Part shown: positions 1 to 6,206 of the stretch, one piece after another
How the letters are laid out: every line of letters starts with the position of its first letter
Position numbering within the stretch: position 1 is the first letter of the stretch
NCBI GenBank assembly: GCA_030605745.1
Contig: JAUWHT010000354.1
Location: 1-9,323 of the forward strand
DNA from: Pirellulales bacterium
GTDB taxonomy: Bacteria > Planctomycetota > Planctomycetia > Pirellulales > Thermoguttaceae
Direction of reading: 5' to 3'
Length of the DNA: 9,323 nucleotides
Program-made: the position numbers and the translations under genes
Notes under the pieces: model-generated
What the model was told of the DNA's origin: nothing
Databases searched by the model: none
What the model saw: the letters and a program-made list of their open reading frames with translations, nothing else

Positions 1-39
1 TTCGCCCGGTCTCGACGGGCAAGTCGCTGTTTCCATCAG

Positions 40-62
40 CGTGGCACTCATGATGTGCCACG
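40..62. repeat. Small inverted repeat (8-bp stem, 7-nt loop)
   Basis: CGTGGCAC at 40-47 pairs exactly with GTGCCACG at 55-62 around the loop TCATGAT. There is no T-run after it, so a terminator role is not supported. It may be the tail of a terminator or repeat belonging to a gene outside the window, or an operator. Its function is unknown. Confidence 0.5.
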
Positions 63-124
63 AAATACCCAAAATCGCCAACCGCCGCTACGTCAGTTTC
101 CCCTGTAACCCCACCAACGCACGG

Positions 125-148
125 GTTCGACGAACGCTTACGTCGAAC
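125..148. repeat. Small inverted repeat (8-bp stem, 8-nt loop)
   Basis: GTTCGACG at 125-132 pairs exactly with CGTCGAAC at 141-148 around AACGCTTA. It lies about 300 bp upstream of the GYF-domain gene. It could be a regulator binding site or a chance match; nothing else in the surroundings decides. Confidence 0.4.
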
Positions 149-444
149 AATTCGCAAGTCGTTTGCCGGCAACTACTTACAACGAGGAAACCGGCCCGAA
201 TTTCGCCCGTTTTCAGACCCACACCCCCCGAGCACGAATCGACCTAACTGGTTATCAGAAAAGCACTTACGAGTATCGAGTTTCAGACGGACAATCCAGA
301 CGGGGGATGATGATGCGTGGAAAAAAGCCAAAATGGACGAAGACGCGAGAAAGTAGAATGACCCTTTCTCTGTTGCGGACTTTTGGATACTCTGAAAGCA
401 GAGACTGAACAGAGAAGCAAAAAAGGGTTTGTAGAGGCCGACCG

Positions 445-1713
445 ATGGCGGCTGAGTGGTTCTGTAAGATATCTGGTAAGGAAGTTGGCCCGCTGTCGTC
501 GCAGCAGCTTAAGGCGTTGGTGACAAAAGGCACACTGGCGCCGGAGCATCGGGTCCGACGGGGGACCGAGGGTGGTTGGGTCCTGGCCGGTCGGGTAAAG
601 GGTCTGTTTCCTTCCGACGTACCGGTGGCACAACCGATTTCGAAAGCTTCCGAGACACCCCCGGTAACGTCGCCCGAGCCGCCGCCTGTGCCCGTCGCTG
701 CCAAGCCGGCAGCTCTCGGCGCCGACGAATTCAACATTGTTGCCGATGCAAGCACGTCGACGGCAAGGGCCACCGGCAGAAGCGGCGCCAAGATCATCAG
801 CTCGAGAAAGGAGCAAAAAAATAAGGCCCTAGTGATCGGCTCGCTAGTGGTGATAGTCGTCGGCCTGGCGGTCGCCGGGCTCGTCTTGACGCTCAGAACA
901 AGTGACTCCGAGCAGAAGCCCGGCAAACGGGCGGCCACGGTATCGAGGGGCGGCCAGCAGATCGTCGAAGAGGACCTCGATGATTTCGACTCGGACGCTT
1001 CCGAGAAGGTCGGCGCAGAGGGGGCCGAGCCGGGTACGAGCGGGCCGTCTGGTGAGTCGGCCGACAGCGGCGACAAGTGGGTCGATGCCTCGAAGTCGCC
1101 GAGCCGGCGTGGCGACGTGGAAGTGAAAATACTCTCGGTCACCAAGGGATATCCCGTCTTCTCGAGGAAACTGAAGAGCCAAAGCCCGCCCGAAAAGTGC
1201 CTGCTGCTAACCGTGCAGTTGCGGAATATGGACTCCGCGCGGAAGGTGGAATACAGGAGTTGGAGCGGTCGTGGTGCAATGAGAGGTCGGCTGAGATTGA
1301 CCGACAACATGAAGAACACGTATCGCGCGAAAGACTTCGGCCGCGCGATCGTCAAGGGACAATTCACTTCCAAATCTATCTATGCCGACGAGCCGATCGA
1401 GGACCTGTTAATCTTCGAGCGCCCGGTCGGCAGGGCGGAGTACCTGCTTCTGGAGTTGCCTGCCGCGGCCTTTGGCCAGCCTGGGGCCCTGTACTTCAAG
1501 ATCCCCAAAGAGATGATCGTCGAGACGGACCAGCCGCAGCAAGGGTCCGAGGAAGAACCGGGCCAGGAGAAAGATGCCCGGCCCGTCCTGCCGGCTGATC
1601 TCGAGTCTGGCCGCGACGGCGATGCCGCAGATGACTCCGGCAGCGAGCCTGAAGACGCCGATGACCAAGACCACGGCGGGCCCAGGGCCATCCCCGGCCT
1701 CGAGGAAGGATGA
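445..1713 (+). CDS. GYF_2-type single-pass membrane protein of unknown function
   Basis: This is a 422-residue protein. Residues 4-56 look like a GYF_2-type domain: an aromatic start (WFCKISGKEVGPLSSQQLK), the G-P-L-S core and a Trp near residue 45. GYF-type domains generally bind proline-rich peptides or serve as scaffolds. A Pro/Ala-rich linker (about 60-90) and a basic stretch (KEQKNK, 122-127) precede one hydrophobic helix at about 128-150. The helix leads into an acidic, Gly/Ser-rich spacer (about 175-212). A folded region (about 224-357) resembles the beta-rich domains found after such helices in planctomycete proteins, but I cannot name it. The tail (about 360-422) is acidic. By the positive-inside rule the GYF part should be cytoplasmic and the C-terminal part outside the cytoplasm. 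The start is supported by AGAGG at 433-437, 7 nt upstream of ATG. A link to the downstream lipid genes is not shown. Confidence 0.82.
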   Translation: MAAEWFCKISGKEVGPLSSQQLKALVTKGTLAPEHRVRRGTEGGWVLAGRVKGLFPSDVPVAQPISKASETPPVTSPEPPPVPVAAKPAALGADEFNIVADASTSTARATGRSGAKIISSRKEQKNKALVIGSLVVIVVGLAVAGLVLTLRTSDSEQKPGKRAATVSRGGQQIVEEDLDDFDSDASEKVGAEGAEPGTSGPSGESADSGDKWVDASKSPSRRGDVEVKILSVTKGYPVFSRKLKSQSPPEKCLLLTVQLRNMDSARKVEYRSWSGRGAMRGRLRLTDNMKNTYRAKDFGRAIVKGQFTSKSIYADEPIEDLLIFERPVGRAEYLLLELPAAAFGQPGALYFKIPKEMIVETDQPQQGSEEEPGQEKDARPVLPADLESGRDGDAADDSGSEPEDADDQDHGGPRAIPGLEEG

Positions 1714-1773
1714 CAAGGACAAGAGTTTTCGCAAGGTATAGCCCGAATAACCGCCCGCGCAACGCGTCGCGGC

Positions 1774-1857
1774 AATGCACCCGCGGGACGTTGTCCCCCG
1801 GCTATTGTCGAGAATAATGTACCCGCGGGACGTTGTCCCCCGGCTATTATCGAGAAT
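1774..1857. repeat. Two tandem 42-bp units, each with a GC-rich hairpin
   Basis: Units 1774-1815 and 1816-1857 are the same length and differ at only two positions (C/T at 1778/1820 and G/A at 1807/1849). Each contains CCGCGGGAC-GTT-GTCCCCCGG, a 9-bp stem with one C-C mismatch (1781-1801 and 1823-1843). No T-run follows the stems, so these are not classical terminators. The second unit ends just before the AAGG that may be the ribosome binding site of the reductase gene at 1872. They could act as RNA hairpins in a leader, as a REP-like dispersed element, or as a protein-binding array. Confidence 0.85.
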
Positions 1858-1871
1858 AAGGTCTGCGTCCT

Positions 1872-2861
1872 GTGAACGCACTGGTTACCGGTGCTGGTGG
1901 CTTCCTCGGCCTGTACATCATCGAGCAACTTGTGGGCCGGGGCGATCACGTCCGCTCGCTTTGCCGTGGAAGCTATCCGGAGCTGGACGCGCGAGGCGTG
2001 GAGATGATTCGGGCCGATCTGTGCGATCGCCGGACCACCATCGCAGCCTGTCGCGGCATTGACGTTGTCTTCCACGTGGCCGGCGTGGCCGGCATCGGCG
2101 TTGACTGGAAGCATTACTACCAGATCAACACTCTGGGAACCCGGCACGTCGTGGAAGGATGTCGCCGGCACGGCGTCGGGCGACTGATCTTCACCAGCAG
2201 CCCGAGCGTCACCTTCGACGGAACCGATCAGAAGGGTGTCGATGAGTCGGTCCCGTATCCCACACGCTGGTTGTGCCACTACCAGCACACCAAGGCCCTG
2301 GCCGAACAGCACGTATTAGAGAGCAACGGCGCAGACGGGCTTCTGACCTGCGCGCTGCGGCCGCACCTGATCTGGGGGCCGCGCGATCGGCACCTGATCC
2401 CGCGGCTGCTCCGCCGCGCCCGATCCGGTCGGCTGCGGCGGGTAGGTGACGGCACAAACCTGATCGACGTGATCTACGTCGAGAACGCGGCGGAAGCCCA
2501 TCTGCTGGCCGCCGACGCCCTGCGGCCGGGGTCACCCGCGGCCGGTCGGGCCTATTTCATCAGCCAGGGCGAGCCGGTCCGCTGCTGGCAGTGGATCGAT
2601 GAGATTCTGGCGCTGGCGGGCCTGCCGGCGGTGAAGAAGTCGATTTCGCTGTCGGCGGCGTGGAAGATCGGAGCGGCGCTGGAGACCATCTACAAGCTAC
2701 TGCGTCTAAAGTCCGAGCCGCCGATGACCCGCTTCCTGGCGGCCCAACTAGCCACCTCCCACTACTTCGACATCACCCGCGCCCGAGAAGACCTCGGCTA
2801 CCAGCCGACTATCTCCATCGCCGAGGGCATGCGGCGATTGGGGATAGAACTGCAAGGGTAA
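1872..2861 (+). CDS. NAD(P)-dependent reductase of the 3-beta-HSD/extended SDR family, OleD-like
   Basis: This 329-residue protein has a complete extended short-chain dehydrogenase layout. The nucleotide-binding TGAGGFLG lies at residues 6-13, the acidic RADL region follows the second strand, and HVAG is at 68-71. The catalytic Ser region is TSSPSV (108-113) and the catalytic YxxxK is Y137/K141. LRPHLIWGP (162-170) and GRAYFISQGEP (225-235) are substrate-side motifs. The overall pattern resembles OleD, which reduces 2-alkyl-3-ketoalkanoic acids to beta-hydroxy acids in head-to-head olefin synthesis, and also sterol 3-beta-HSDs. This is recognised from memory, not from a search. The start is GTG at 1872, with a weak AAGG (1858-1861) 10 nt upstream. 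The gene ends 14 bp from the convergent ATPase gene. No oleA, oleB or oleC is in the window, so a sugar or sterol-like substrate remains possible. Confidence 0.88.
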   Translation: MNALVTGAGGFLGLYIIEQLVGRGDHVRSLCRGSYPELDARGVEMIRADLCDRRTTIAACRGIDVVFHVAGVAGIGVDWKHYYQINTLGTRHVVEGCRRHGVGRLIFTSSPSVTFDGTDQKGVDESVPYPTRWLCHYQHTKALAEQHVLESNGADGLLTCALRPHLIWGPRDRHLIPRLLRRARSGRLRRVGDGTNLIDVIYVENAAEAHLLAADALRPGSPAAGRAYFISQGEPVRCWQWIDEILALAGLPAVKKSISLSAAWKIGAALETIYKLLRLKSEPPMTRFLAAQLATSHYFDITRAREDLGYQPTISIAEGMRRLGIELQG

Positions 2862-2875
2862 GTCGCAAATCCCCA

Positions 2876-4012
2876 CTATCCAACAGACTCGATGTCAAGA
2901 ATGGAAAGAACCCTCGTGCGCCGGTCGATTTCGTAAGACTTCTTGCCGGGATAGATGACGAAAACCTTCTCGAGCTTCAGGTCCTCCATGGCAGTGCGAA
3001 TCGACTTTGTCATCTGTGGCGCGTCGGCGCACTTGAACTCGAACCCCAAGCGTTTGCCGTCCTTCAGCAGCAGCAAGTCGAGTTCCACTCCGCCATGGAC
3101 CGCCCAGAAATAGGCGTCCCGGATCCCCGCAATCGCCAACACCTGCTCCAATGCGAATCCTTCCCACGAAGCTCCGAACTTGGGATGCGCAGATATGCCG
3201 CGGCTGGTTTCCAGCGACAATAGGGCATGCAGCAGTCCGCTGTCGCGTATGTAGACCTTTGGCGATTTCACCTGACGCTTGCGGAGATTCTCGTGCCAGG
3301 GCTGGAGTTGCCTGATCACAAAGGCACCGGTCAACAGGTCCAGATATCGCCTGGCCGTACTCTCCGAACTGCCGAGCGAGCGAGCGAATTCCGCCGCGTT
3401 CCACACCTGCCCGTGGTAGTGGGCGATCATGGTCCAAAAGCGCCTGAGCCTTTGTTCGGGAATCGAGATGCCCAGTTGCGGTATGTCGCGTTCGAGAAAG
3501 GTCCGCACGAAGTCGCTGCGCCACCGGTGGCTTGTCTTTTCCGTGCGAGCAAGATAAGACCTGGGAAAACTTCCCCGGCTCCAGAGTCTCTTGAAGTTTT
3601 CCGGGCCGATCTCTCGCAGTTCAAACCCCGACATCTCGACAAGAGCAACGCGCCCGGCCAACGATTCCGACACGCCGCGAACCAGCCCGGGCGAAGCGCT
3701 TCCCAAAAGCAGAAACTTGGCGCCGCATTCCGGCCGATCAACGAGTACCCTTAGCAACTCAAACAGTTCGGGCTTCCGCTGCACCTCATCAAGGATAACC
3801 AACCCGCGGAGGTCCTCCAGGGCGATCATCGGGGCCGACAGACGCGCCAAGTCGGCCGGGTCTTCCAGGTCGAAGAACTCGTGATCCGTCCGCGCGGCTA
3901 GTTCCCTGGCCAAGGTAGTCTTGCCGCATTGACGGGGCCCGAGCAGGACGACAACCGGGTTGTCGCCCAGGGCCTCGTCGACTCGACGCATCAGATGAGG
4001 TCGCGGAACCAT
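2876..4012 (-). CDS. AAA ATPase with DUF4143-type C-terminal domain
   Basis: This 378-residue protein belongs to the large family of prokaryotic AAA_14/DUF4143 ATPases. The Walker A motif is GPRQCGKTT (25-33), Walker B is LVILDEVQ (71-78), and a sensor-like LLLGSAS lies at 101-107. The middle (about 185-235) looks like a winged-helix part. The C-terminal half has the family pattern with SWEGFALEQ (282-290), ELDLLLL (310-316) and GFEFKCAD (323-330). The E/D...ExK spacing (D312, E325, K327) recalls the PD-(D/E)xK nuclease fold. The cellular job of this family is poorly known; members are often found in accessory regions near toxin-antitoxin genes. It lies 30 bp downstream of brnA on the same strand, separated from it by a hairpin terminator. 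No strong ribosome binding site precedes the ATG (only TTGAAGT). The length is normal and no frameshift is seen. Confidence 0.92.
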   Translation of the reverse strand: MVPRPHLMRRVDEALGDNPVVVLLGPRQCGKTTLARELAARTDHEFFDLEDPADLARLSAPMIALEDLRGLVILDEVQRKPELFELLRVLVDRPECGAKFLLLGSASPGLVRGVSESLAGRVALVEMSGFELREIGPENFKRLWSRGSFPRSYLARTEKTSHRWRSDFVRTFLERDIPQLGISIPEQRLRRFWTMIAHYHGQVWNAAEFARSLGSSESTARRYLDLLTGAFVIRQLQPWHENLRKRQVKSPKVYIRDSGLLHALLSLETSRGISAHPKFGASWEGFALEQVLAIAGIRDAYFWAVHGGVELDLLLLKDGKRLGFEFKCADAPQMTKSIRTAMEDLKLEKVFVIYPGKKSYEIDRRTRVLSILDIESVG

Positions 4013-4028
4013 ACTTCAATTATGACAC

Positions 4029-4059
4029 TGAAAATCCGCCAGTCAATGGCGGATTTTCA
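4029..4059. terminator. Perfect 12-bp hairpin with A-tract and T-tract, overlapping the brnA stop
   Basis: TGAAAATCCGCC (4029-4040) pairs exactly with GGCGGATTTTCA (4048-4059) around a 7-nt loop. On either strand this gives AAAA, a CCGCC/GGCGG core, then TTTT, the layout of a bidirectional intrinsic terminator with a short U-tract. The brnA stop codon (4043-4045, minus strand) lies in the loop. It probably ends the toxin-antitoxin transcript before the ATPase gene. The U-tract has only four bases, so read-through is likely. Confidence 0.65.
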
Positions 4060-4333
4060 AAGACGGCGACCGGGCCAATTCCGTCTGAATCCGTTCAGCA
4101 AGGAAGACCTTCAGAAGCGACTGATAGGGTACGTCACGCTTGTTGGCGAGAACCTTCAACTGCTCGATCATCGATTCGGGCAGCCGCAGAGAAACGGTCT
4201 TCAGCGAGGGTTTGAGTTTCGGCAGGACCGCCTTCTCGGCCCGGTCCCAGTCAACGAAATCCGTCGAATCATGCGTCGACCAGAACTCGCGTTCTTGATC
4301 TTCATCTTTAAATTCCGGGAGTTTCTTCTTCAT
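4043..4333 (-). CDS. brnA: BrnA-type/CopG-family antitoxin
   Basis: This 96-residue protein is the antitoxin of a type II pair. It should neutralise the BrnT ribonuclease by direct binding and repress the shared promoter as a dimer. Residues 9-40 carry the typical N-terminal pattern with EREFWSTHDSTDF, which in this antitoxin group is toxin-proximal. Residues 44-88 form a ribbon-helix-helix domain: a beta strand KTVSLRLP followed by two helices (SMIEQLKVLANKR and YQSLLKVFLAERI). The start ATG overlaps the toxin stop by 4 nt (ATGA, 4330-4333), so translation is probably coupled. The order, toxin first, is usual for brnTA. The last codons lie inside the terminator hairpin. Confidence 0.9.
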   Translation of the reverse strand: MKKKLPEFKDEDQEREFWSTHDSTDFVDWDRAEKAVLPKLKPSLKTVSLRLPESMIEQLKVLANKRDVPYQSLLKVFLAERIQTELARSPSLKIRH

Positions 4334-4629
4334 GATGGCAAAAATACCTTTCTTTCTTTTCTACTCATGTCTCGGGCCGAAATCACCCGAATTGCCGTTT
4401 TCCTCATCGTAAAGACGATGAACAGAAATCGGCCAGCATCCGTTTGCCCGAGGGCATAATACCGCTTTTCACTCACAGAATGTTCTTCATCGTTGCCAAC
4501 GAGCAACGGCTGATTGAAGAACATCTGCTCACATTCCGAAGGCGTCACACGGTGCTTGGTCCAATTCTTCGAATTTCCTTTATCCCACTGGAATCCGGTG
4601 CATTCTGACAGGACGCCCAGGTTCTTCAT
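4330..4629 (-). CDS. brnT: BrnT family toxin (ribonuclease)
   Basis: This 99-residue protein matches the BrnT pattern along its length: GFQWDKGNSKNWTKH (12-26), then EQMFFNQPLL (35-44), HSVSEKRYYALGQTDAGR (50-67), and the signature IRVISARDMSRKER (80-93). BrnT toxins are RelE-fold ribonucleases that stop translation when free of antitoxin. The conserved Lys/His at 25-26 and the Arg residues of the last motif are present, so it appears intact. About 12 residues precede the FxWD motif. No other ATG, GTG or TTG lies between them, which supports the ATG at 4629. That start sits only 6 nt below the predicted -10 box, so the mRNA may be leaderless. G+C is lower than in the neighbours: three hand-counted 60-base lines around this gene give 40, 47 and 53%. 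Confidence 0.9.
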   Translation of the reverse strand: MKNLGVLSECTGFQWDKGNSKNWTKHRVTPSECEQMFFNQPLLVGNDEEHSVSEKRYYALGQTDAGRFLFIVFTMRKTAIRVISARDMSRKERKVFLPS

Positions 4630-4635
4630 ATCTTA

Positions 4636-4664
4636 TGTATACAACCATCATATACAACTGTCAA
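4636..4664 (-). promoter_or_regulatory. brnTA promoter with operator-like repeats
   Basis: Read on the minus strand, a perfect -35 TTGACA (4664-4659) is followed by a 17-nt spacer and TATACA (4641-4636) as -10 (4 of 6 consensus). Between and over these lie two direct copies of GTTGTATA, 13 bp apart. TGTATA and TATACA also form an inverted repeat with 9 nt between them. Such repeats over a promoter are what a ribbon-helix-helix antitoxin would bind for autoregulation. Transcription would start at or within a base or two of the brnT ATG. Confidence 0.65.
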
Positions 4665-4700
4665 GAGCAGCCGAATCGAATTGGTTCTCTCTCGCTGGAA

Positions 4701-4721
4701 GCCCCCCAGCGCGGAGGGGGC
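4701..4721. repeat. Short GC hairpin upstream of the ketosynthase
   Basis: GCCCCC (4701-4706) pairs with GGGGGC (4716-4721) around a 9-nt loop. It lies in the 164-bp gap between the divergent brnT and ketosynthase genes. No T-run follows on either strand. Its role is unknown; it may be a leftover repeat or a regulator site. Confidence 0.35.
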
Positions 4722-4734
4722 AACGAGGGGCCGC

Positions 4735-4763
4735 TTGTCAATTCTCGCAGAAGTCGGTAGTTT
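4735..4763 (+). promoter_or_regulatory. Possible promoter of the ketosynthase cluster
   Basis: TTGTCA (4735-4740, 5 of 6 of the -35 consensus) is followed after 17 nt by TAGTTT (4758-4763, only 3 of 6 of the -10 consensus). It is the best pair I can see before the cluster and leaves about 30 nt of leader with AAGGA (4783-4787) placed 6 nt before the ATG at 4794. The weak -10 keeps this tentative. Confidence 0.3.
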
Positions 4764-4793
4764 TCTAAGTTTGGAGTCTCTCAAGGATGTGCC

Positions 4794-6038
4794 ATGGTTG
4801 CCGAGCGGCCAGATCGTGAGCGGATCGTCATAACGGGCATTGGGCTTGCCGCCCCTAACGGCAATTCGTTGGATGAATTCCGCCAGAATCTGCTGGCCGG
4901 ACGCAGCGGGGTCAGAGCGTACGAAACCCGGTACTTCGGCAAGACCGTGGCCGGGGTATGCGATTTCGACGAACTGCGGTATCAGCGACGCAAAGAGGTC
5001 CGCCGCGGCACCCGGGCCGGCGGCCTGGCCATTTACTGTGCCCACGAGGCGATCGCCGACGCCGGGCTCGACTGGCAGAACGTCGATAGGTCGGCCATCG
5101 GCATCTACATCGGTGTAACCGAGCACGGCAACGTGGAAACCGAGAACGAGATATACCAGCTCAAACAGTACGACTACGATACGCAGTTCTGGTCGCACCA
5201 CCACAACCCGCGCACCGTGGCCAATAACCCGGCAGGCGAGATATCGCTGAACCTGGGCATCACCGGCCCGCACTACACGCTGGGTGCTGCTTGTGCGGCC
5301 GGCAACGCCGGCATTATCCAGGGCGTCCAAATGCTGCGGCTTGGCGAGTGTGACGTGGCGCTCGGCGGCGGCGTCTCCGAGAGCATCCACAGCTTCGGCA
5401 TCTTCGCCAGCTTTAACAGCCAAGGCGCCCTGGCCCGGCACGACGATCCCACAAAGGCGTCTCGTCCTTTCGACGCGGACCGCAACGGAATCGTCGTGGC
5501 CGAGGGCGGCTGCATAACCGTGCTGGAGCGGCTGAGCGACGCCCGGGCCCGGGATGCGAAAATCTACGGCGAGATTGTCGGTCACGCAATGAACAGCGAC
5601 GCCACCGACTTTGTCAATCCGGATGCCGACCGACAGGCCCAGTGCATCCGCCTGGCGCTGCGACGCGCGGAGTTGAACCCCGAAGACATCGACATCGTAA
5701 GCACGCATGCCACTGCGACCACCACCGGCGACGTGCAGGAGAGCAAGGCGCTCAGGCAGGTTTGGGGTGGGAACGGCCGCACGGTGTTCAACAACACGAA
5801 GAGCTTCATCGGGCACGCGATGGGCGCCGCCGGGGTCCTGGAACTGGTGGGAAACCTGCCAGCCTTCAGCGACGGCGTCTGCCATGCTACGATCAACCTC
5901 GACCGACCTGACCCCGAGTGCGAGTTGCCGGGCCTGGTCGCCAACCAGCCGCGCGAAGTGGGGCCGGTTAACTACATCTTAAACAATTCATTCGGAATGT
6001 TGGGAATCAACTCAGTGGTTATTGTCAGAAGGACCTGA
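4794..6038 (+). CDS. FabF-type beta-ketoacyl-ACP synthase
   Basis: This 414-residue protein has the normal length and thiolase fold pattern of the KAS II/FabF group. It condenses an enzyme-bound acyl chain with malonyl-ACP. The nucleophile is C167 in LGAACAAGNAG. The two catalytic histidines are H305 in STHATATTTGD and H341 in NTKSFIGHAMGAAG, with the structural K336. The C-terminal gate motif NNSFGMLGIN is at 397-406. The triad is complete, so this is an active condensing enzyme and not a chain-length factor. The usual HGTGTP motif reads HATATTTGD, which marks a divergent subfamily. No acyltransferase or other domain is fused. The start is supported by AAGGA 6 nt upstream; a nearby ATG at 4787 is in another frame. 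The downstream ACP and oxidoreductases suggest a dedicated secondary lipid or polyketide pathway, not housekeeping fatty acid synthesis. Confidence 0.94.
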   Translation: MVAERPDRERIVITGIGLAAPNGNSLDEFRQNLLAGRSGVRAYETRYFGKTVAGVCDFDELRYQRRKEVRRGTRAGGLAIYCAHEAIADAGLDWQNVDRSAIGIYIGVTEHGNVETENEIYQLKQYDYDTQFWSHHHNPRTVANNPAGEISLNLGITGPHYTLGAACAAGNAGIIQGVQMLRLGECDVALGGGVSESIHSFGIFASFNSQGALARHDDPTKASRPFDADRNGIVVAEGGCITVLERLSDARARDAKIYGEIVGHAMNSDATDFVNPDADRQAQCIRLALRRAELNPEDIDIVSTHATATTTGDVQESKALRQVWGGNGRTVFNNTKSFIGHAMGAAGVLELVGNLPAFSDGVCHATINLDRPDPECELPGLVANQPREVGPVNYILNNSFGMLGINSVVIVRRT

Positions 6039-6060
6039 AACTCGATGGCAATATGCGCGG

Positions 6061-6151
6061 CCCGTGTAGCGGCTGGGCGTGCCCACCGCGGTGTTTGGGG
6101 GCCCATTCGCTCCCATGCTAACGCGCTGGGCCAGCCCCGCCGCTACACGGG
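6061..6151. repeat. 91-nt imperfect palindromic element between ketosynthase and ACP genes
   Basis: The 31-nt arms 6061-6091 and 6121-6151 are complementary at 26 positions, including a perfect 13-bp outer stem (CCCGTGTAGCGGC with GCCGCTACACGGG). The central 29 nt are unpaired. It fills half of the 180-bp gap between the ketosynthase stop and the ACP start. The look is that of a REP- or MITE-like dispersed element, or of an mRNA-stabilising hairpin inside an operon. Only TTT follows the right arm, so it is at best a weak terminator. Confidence 0.8.
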
Positions 6152-6206
6152 TTTCCGATGAATAATCCCGGCTAAACGATCTGAGTGCAACCCCATTTAA
6201 GTAGTT

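Larger units (their letters stand above)
1..444. other. Upstream stretch without a recognisable gene
   Basis: No reading frame here looks like a real protein: the longest plus-strand frames (41-247 and 163-408) are short, rich in Arg, Pro and Thr, and match no family I recognise. Two short perfect inverted repeats are visible (40-62 and 125-148, listed separately). The last part presumably carries the promoter and leader of the gene at 445, but I see no convincing -35/-10 pair. An AGAGG at 433-437 serves as the ribosome binding site of that gene. Confidence 0.6.

Noticed and set aside
41..247. Short plus-strand frame at the window start as a small gene
   Set aside because: Its ATG-proximal region lies in an inverted repeat, there is no ribosome binding site, and the peptide has no coding character.
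390..403. Small hairpin CTCTG-AAAG-CAGAG before the GYF_2-type gene
   Set aside because: A 5-bp stem is too short to claim, and no conserved context or T-run supports a terminator or riboswitch.
267..1373. 368-codon open frame on the minus strand
   Set aside because: It lies opposite most of the GYF_2-type gene, has a Ser/Thr/Pro-rich composition with no recognisable motif, and the plus-strand frame shows domains and a good ribosome binding site. It is a shadow in GC-rich DNA.
1380..2312. 310-codon open frame on the minus strand across the 42-bp repeats
   Set aside because: It spans the end of one plus-strand gene and the Rossmann fold of the next and translates the tandem repeat into duplicated peptide. 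It has no motif of its own.
4626..5885. 419-codon open frame on the minus strand
   Set aside because: It overlaps the whole ketosynthase gene, whose catalytic motifs are clear. The translation is Val/Ala/Gly/Arg-rich with no family resemblance.
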